Below are positions 5,406-7,765 of a stretch of 7,765 nucleotides of DNA, piece after piece (the first letter of the stretch is position 1; each line of letters starts with the position of its first letter). The notes below the pieces were generated by a model. It searched no databases and had not been told where the DNA came from. It saw only the letters and a program-made list of their open reading frames with translations. Made by a program: the position numbers and the translations under genes. The stretch is from Saprospiraceae bacterium (GTDB taxonomy: Bacteria > Bacteroidota > Bacteroidia > Chitinophagales > Saprospiraceae), in assembly GCA_013361075.1 (NCBI GenBank), contig JABWAJ010000255.1, positions 1 to 7,765 on the forward strand, read 5' to 3'.

Positions 5406-6393
5406 TGGGGCTTGCGACTGCTGTTTCGGAAATTTCCTGCATGCATTTAAAGTGTCCTTTTGGGCATTTATTGAACCCGATTTTTGAACAGGGCCGGCAT
5501 GAAAGCCCGGTCACTTCAATGCTCGTATTGCGGTTGGTTCCGTTGGGATAATACGGGTACATCCCGAAAGCAGGAATGGTATTCCCCCATACAGAAACAA
5601 TGTCTTTGTTCAGTGCCGCTGCAATGTGCATGAGGCCGGTGTCGTGGCTGATGACCCTTGATGCCTGGCGCACGACGGAAGCCGATTGGTTGAGCTTCAG
5701 AGCCCCGCAGGCATTGACGACGTGGGGACCGGCCGCTGCAGCAATACGGGCTCCCGATTCAGCTTCATCGGGCCCGCCAAGCAACACTACCGGCTGTTGC
5801 AGCAAGCGGCAAATGGCGATGATTTTGGCTTCCGGCAGGCGTTTGGTGGCATGCGCGGCACCGGTTACAAAAGCAATATAGGGAATAGCCGGGAGTGAAG
5901 GCGGCAGGCGCTCTTGCAAAAAACCAGCCGCATCTACCTCCTCTTCTGCCGGAATGAAATAATCAAGTCCTGCACCGTCATTCACAACACCCAATGTACG
6001 TACGGTATCTAAATAGCGGTCCACAATATGGCGGTTGGGCAGACGGTTGATTTTCCAGTTGACCATCAGCCATTTTTCCACATTGAGTTTGTTGAACACA
6101 TGGCTGGGCACGTTCCAAAGCGCGAGGCGCACACGCAGGCTGCGCAGGTTGCGGTGCAAATCAATCACCAGGTCAAAGCCTTCGGCGCGCAGTTGGGGCA
6201 GCACTTCCGTTACTTCCTGCCGGAAGGTCCACACTTTATCCACATACGGATTGGCGGCCAAAACCGCCTGAAAAGACTGCTTGGTGAGGTAGTGAACGGC
6301 TGCACCGGTTTGTTTTTTCAGGCAGCGCACCACCGGCGTCGTCAGCACGATGTCGCCGATGGATGAAAAGCGGATGATCAGGATTTTTTTCAT
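5356..6393 (-). CDS. Family 9 glycosyltransferase (heptosyltransferase-like)
   Basis: This 345-residue GT-B enzyme belongs to the heptosyltransferase family. It opens MKKILIIRFSSIGDIVLTTP, whose SIGD (11-14) is the family's acceptor-side motif. The middle has DLVIDLHRNLRS (74-85). The C-terminal donor domain shows TGAAHATKRLP (177-187), VVLLGGPDE (202-210) and SHDTGLMHIAAAL (249-261), which binds the ADP-sugar. A Cys-containing segment with CRPC (299-302), then CPKGHFKCM (310-318), is common in Bacteroidota members. The likely role is adding heptose or a similar sugar to the lipopolysaccharide inner core at the cytoplasmic face of the inner membrane. The exact acceptor is unknown. Start 6393 fits the family; the in-frame Met at 6513 would add 40 residues antisense to the prfA leader. 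Residues 331-345, rich in Asn, Pro, Ile and Thr, are translated from the tandem repeat and are not family-conserved. The gene is divergent from prfA. Confidence 0.88.
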   Translation of the reverse strand: MKKILIIRFSSIGDIVLTTPVVRCLKKQTGAAVHYLTKQSFQAVLAANPYVDKVWTFRQEVTEVLPQLRAEGFDLVIDLHRNLRSLRVRLALWNVPSHVFNKLNVEKWLMVNWKINRLPNRHIVDRYLDTVRTLGVVNDGAGLDYFIPAEEEVDAAGFLQERLPPSLPAIPYIAFVTGAAHATKRLPEAKIIAICRLLQQPVVLLGGPDEAESGARIAAAAGPHVVNACGALKLNQSASVVRQASRVISHDTGLMHIAAALNKDIVSVWGNTIPAFGMYPYYPNGTNRNTSIEVTGLSCRPCSKIGFNKCPKGHFKCMQEISETAVASPTITNSPITNNQFPNNQ

Positions 6394-6444
6394 TGCTCTT
6401 GTTGTTTGCTGCATAGGTACAATCGTTAGCTGCGCGTTTTTCAC

Positions 6445-6452
6445 TATTTTTG
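6445..6452 (+). promoter_or_regulatory. Candidate -7 box of the prfA promoter
   Basis: TATTTTTG followed by CGCC is an exact TAnnTTTG match, 35 nt before the prfA ATG. I could not find a clean TTTG at -33; the nearest one (6405-6408) is too far upstream. Transcription would start near 6458 and give a leader of about 30 nt. Confidence 0.5.
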
Positions 6453-6487
6453 CGCCTTGCAAATTTTCAAGCGTCAAAGTTGGAACA

Positions 6488-7564
6488 ATGATCGAAAAAT
6501 TAGAAGCAATCAAGGATAGATTTCACCACCTCGAAGAGCAGATGGCCGACCCCGGTGTGCTTTCCGATATGACGCGCTATAAAAAGGTCAGCAAAGAATA
6601 CAAAGACCTGAAAGCCGTGGTGGATGCCTTCGACGCTTATAAAAAAGCATTAGATACCGTAAAAAGCGCCAAAGAACTGCTGCGCGAAGACGATGAAGAG
6701 TTGCGCCAGATGGCCCAGATGGAACTCGACGAGTGGGAACCCCGCCTGCCCGAACTGGAAGAGGCACTGCGCATACACCTCATGCCCAAAGACATGGAGG
6801 ATACCAAAGACGTGCTCTTTGAAATCCGCTCCGGCACCGGCGGCGACGAAGCCAGCTTGTTTGCAGGCGACCTCTACCGCATGTACACCCGCTTTTTTGA
6901 CGAGCAGGGTTGGGAAGTGGAGACCATTTCGGTCACAGAGGGCACGGTAGGCGGCTACAGCAAACTTGTACTGGAAATTCATGGAAACGACGTGTACGGC
7001 AAGCTCAAATTTGAATCGGGTGCCCATCGGGTACAACGCGTGCCGAAAACAGAATCGCAGGGCCGCATCCATACCTCTGCTGCAACGGTGGTGGTGATGC
7101 CGATTTTGGAAGTGGAAGACGTAGAAATCAACCGGGCCGACCTGAAAATTGACGTATTCCGGGCCAGCGGCGCGGGTGGCCAGCACGTAAACAGGACGGA
7201 ATCGGCGGTGCGCATTACCCACTTGCCCACCGGAGTCATAACGGAAAGTCAGGAAGCCCGTTCCCAGATCCAAAACCGCGAAATCGCCATGCAGCGCCTC
7301 ATTTCACAAGTGCAGGAAAAGAAACGCGCTGAAGTGGAGAACGAAGTATCTACCCGCCGCCGTTCTTTAGTCGGCTCCGGCGACCGCTCGGATAAAATTC
7401 GCACCTACAACTGGCCGCAAAACCGCGTTACGGACCACCGCCTCGAAGGAGATAACAAAAACTTCAACTTAGATAAAATCATAGAAGGCGATATTGGAGG
7501 CTTGATCGAAGCGCTTCAGATTGCCGAAAATGCCGAACGGATGAAGGGGGAAGCGGTGGGTTAG
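6488..7564 (+). CDS. prfA: Peptide chain release factor 1
   Basis: This class I release factor of 358 residues recognises UAA and UAG in the ribosomal A site and triggers peptide release. The coiled N-terminal domain (about 1-100) is followed by RSGTGGDEA (114-122). The stop-codon reading loop is PKT (186-188) in RVPKTESQGRIHTSA, the PxT tripeptide of RF1; RF2 would show SPF. The catalytic GGQ is at 230-232 in GAGGQHVNRTESAVRITHLP, and the C-terminal part has YNWPQNRVTDHR (307-318). Length equals that of typical RF1 (about 360). Start 6488 matches the usual MIEKLE-type N-terminus; the frame opens upstream at 6350, but that part is antisense to the glycosyltransferase start. The upstream sequence has only a weak GGA before the ATG, as is usual in Bacteroidota. 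The internal GGQ glutamine is expected to be methylated by PrmC, which is not in this window. Confidence 0.97.
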   Translation: MIEKLEAIKDRFHHLEEQMADPGVLSDMTRYKKVSKEYKDLKAVVDAFDAYKKALDTVKSAKELLREDDEELRQMAQMELDEWEPRLPELEEALRIHLMPKDMEDTKDVLFEIRSGTGGDEASLFAGDLYRMYTRFFDEQGWEVETISVTEGTVGGYSKLVLEIHGNDVYGKLKFESGAHRVQRVPKTESQGRIHTSAATVVVMPILEVEDVEINRADLKIDVFRASGAGGQHVNRTESAVRITHLPTGVITESQEARSQIQNREIAMQRLISQVQEKKRAEVENEVSTRRRSLVGSGDRSDKIRTYNWPQNRVTDHRLEGDNKNFNLDKIIEGDIGGLIEALQIAENAERMKGEAVG

Positions 7565-7627
7565 CCTTCATCGTGAGGCCCCTACGCCCCATGAACCCGC
7601 TCGCGCGGTGGCTCCGCCCCGTGCGTC

Positions 7628-7753
7628 CTATTTTTCAAGCGCTGCTGTTTTTATCTGCCGTATTTCAATAGACTTGTTGCGACGGGGCAGCGTGGTGGTG
7701 GAAATGGCTAAACACCGCTGACGCGTTCCTTCACTTGAATGCCCACAGGGCAT
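7628..7753 (-). CDS. Possible 41-residue basic ORF in the right-end element
   Basis: An ATG at 7753 opens a 41-codon minus-strand frame ending in TAG at 7630-7628. The product is basic and polar, with TLPRRNKSIEIRQIKTAALE as its C-terminal core. It has no family resemblance, signal peptide or membrane segment. The start codon is buried in the hairpin at 7736-7756, and no ribosome binding site is visible. It may well be a non-coding repeat that happens to be open. It runs convergent with prfA. Confidence 0.2.
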   Translation of the reverse strand: MPCGHSSEGTRQRCLAISTTTLPRRNKSIEIRQIKTAALEK

Positions 7754-7756
7754 TCA
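7736..7756. repeat. Perfect hairpin, 9-bp stem with 3-nt loop
   Basis: TGAATGCCC (7736-7744) pairs perfectly with GGGCATTCA (7748-7756) around the loop ACA. It has no T-run on either side within the window, so it is not a standard rho-independent terminator. It is more likely a mobile-element or repeat end, or an RNA structure. Confidence 0.6.
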
Positions 7757-7765
7757 CCCTTCGGG

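Larger units (their letters stand above)
7565..7765. other. Post-prfA stretch, probably an interspersed intergenic element
   Basis: The first 60 nt after the prfA stop are strikingly GC-rich (7570-7628; includes CCCGCTCGCGCGG and CTCCGCCCCGTGCG), followed by a more mixed segment and a strong hairpin at 7736-7756. No terminator with a clear GC stem and T-run is evident directly after prfA. The texture differs from neighbouring coding DNA and looks like a repeated intergenic element, but copies elsewhere cannot be checked here. Confidence 0.4.

Noticed and set aside
6350..6487. 46-residue N-terminal extension of release factor 1
   Set aside because: Family length and the -7 box at 6445-6452 support the start at 6488; the extension overlaps the divergent glycosyltransferase start.
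6650..7273. 207-codon minus-strand ORF
   Set aside because: It lies entirely within prfA on the opposite strand, and prfA is certain.
7736..7756. Rho-independent terminator of prfA
   Set aside because: The stem is perfect but has no adjacent T-run and lies over 170 nt after the stop codon.

Overview
The window looks like a chromosomal segment from a member of the Bacteroidota. The evidence is a DUF3667-type zinc-ribbon membrane protein, a small PorT-like outer-membrane beta-barrel, start codons mostly without Shine-Dalgarno sequences, and several TAnnTTTG boxes matching the Bacteroidetes -7 promoter element. Base composition is near half GC by eye. Placement below phylum is only a guess; a Saprospiraceae/Lewinella-like lineage would fit.

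Layout, left to right. Positions 1-270 hold no convincing gene. A DUF3667 membrane protein lies on the minus strand (271-1212). Divergent from it is a plus-strand pair 8 bp apart: a family 2 glycosyltransferase with an extra C-terminal domain (1289-2284), then a macro-domain protein fused to a second, DUF6714-like domain (2293-3282). This pair collides tail to tail, 5 bp apart, with a minus-strand outer-membrane beta-barrel gene (3288-3941). An AT-richer segment (about 4030-4865) carries a minus-strand toxin-antitoxin operon: antitoxin 4371-4631 and ParE/RelE-like toxin 4061-4378, overlapping by 8 nt. A 16-bp perfect palindrome lies upstream. Next come a small four-helix membrane protein (4866-5351, plus), a heptamer-based tandem repeat (5353-5405), a family 9 glycosyltransferase (5356-6393, minus) and divergent prfA, release factor 1 (6488-7564, plus). 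The right end (7565-7765) is a non-housekeeping stretch with a strong hairpin and a 41-codon ORF.

The genes do not form one pathway. Two are envelope sugar transferases, three are other envelope proteins, one is translation termination, and two are an addiction module. The most unusual items are the macro-domain/DUF6714-like fusion, the repeat that supplies the last residues of the family 9 glycosyltransferase, and the probable interspersed element after prfA. I did not see a clear multi-gene novel defence or metabolic system.
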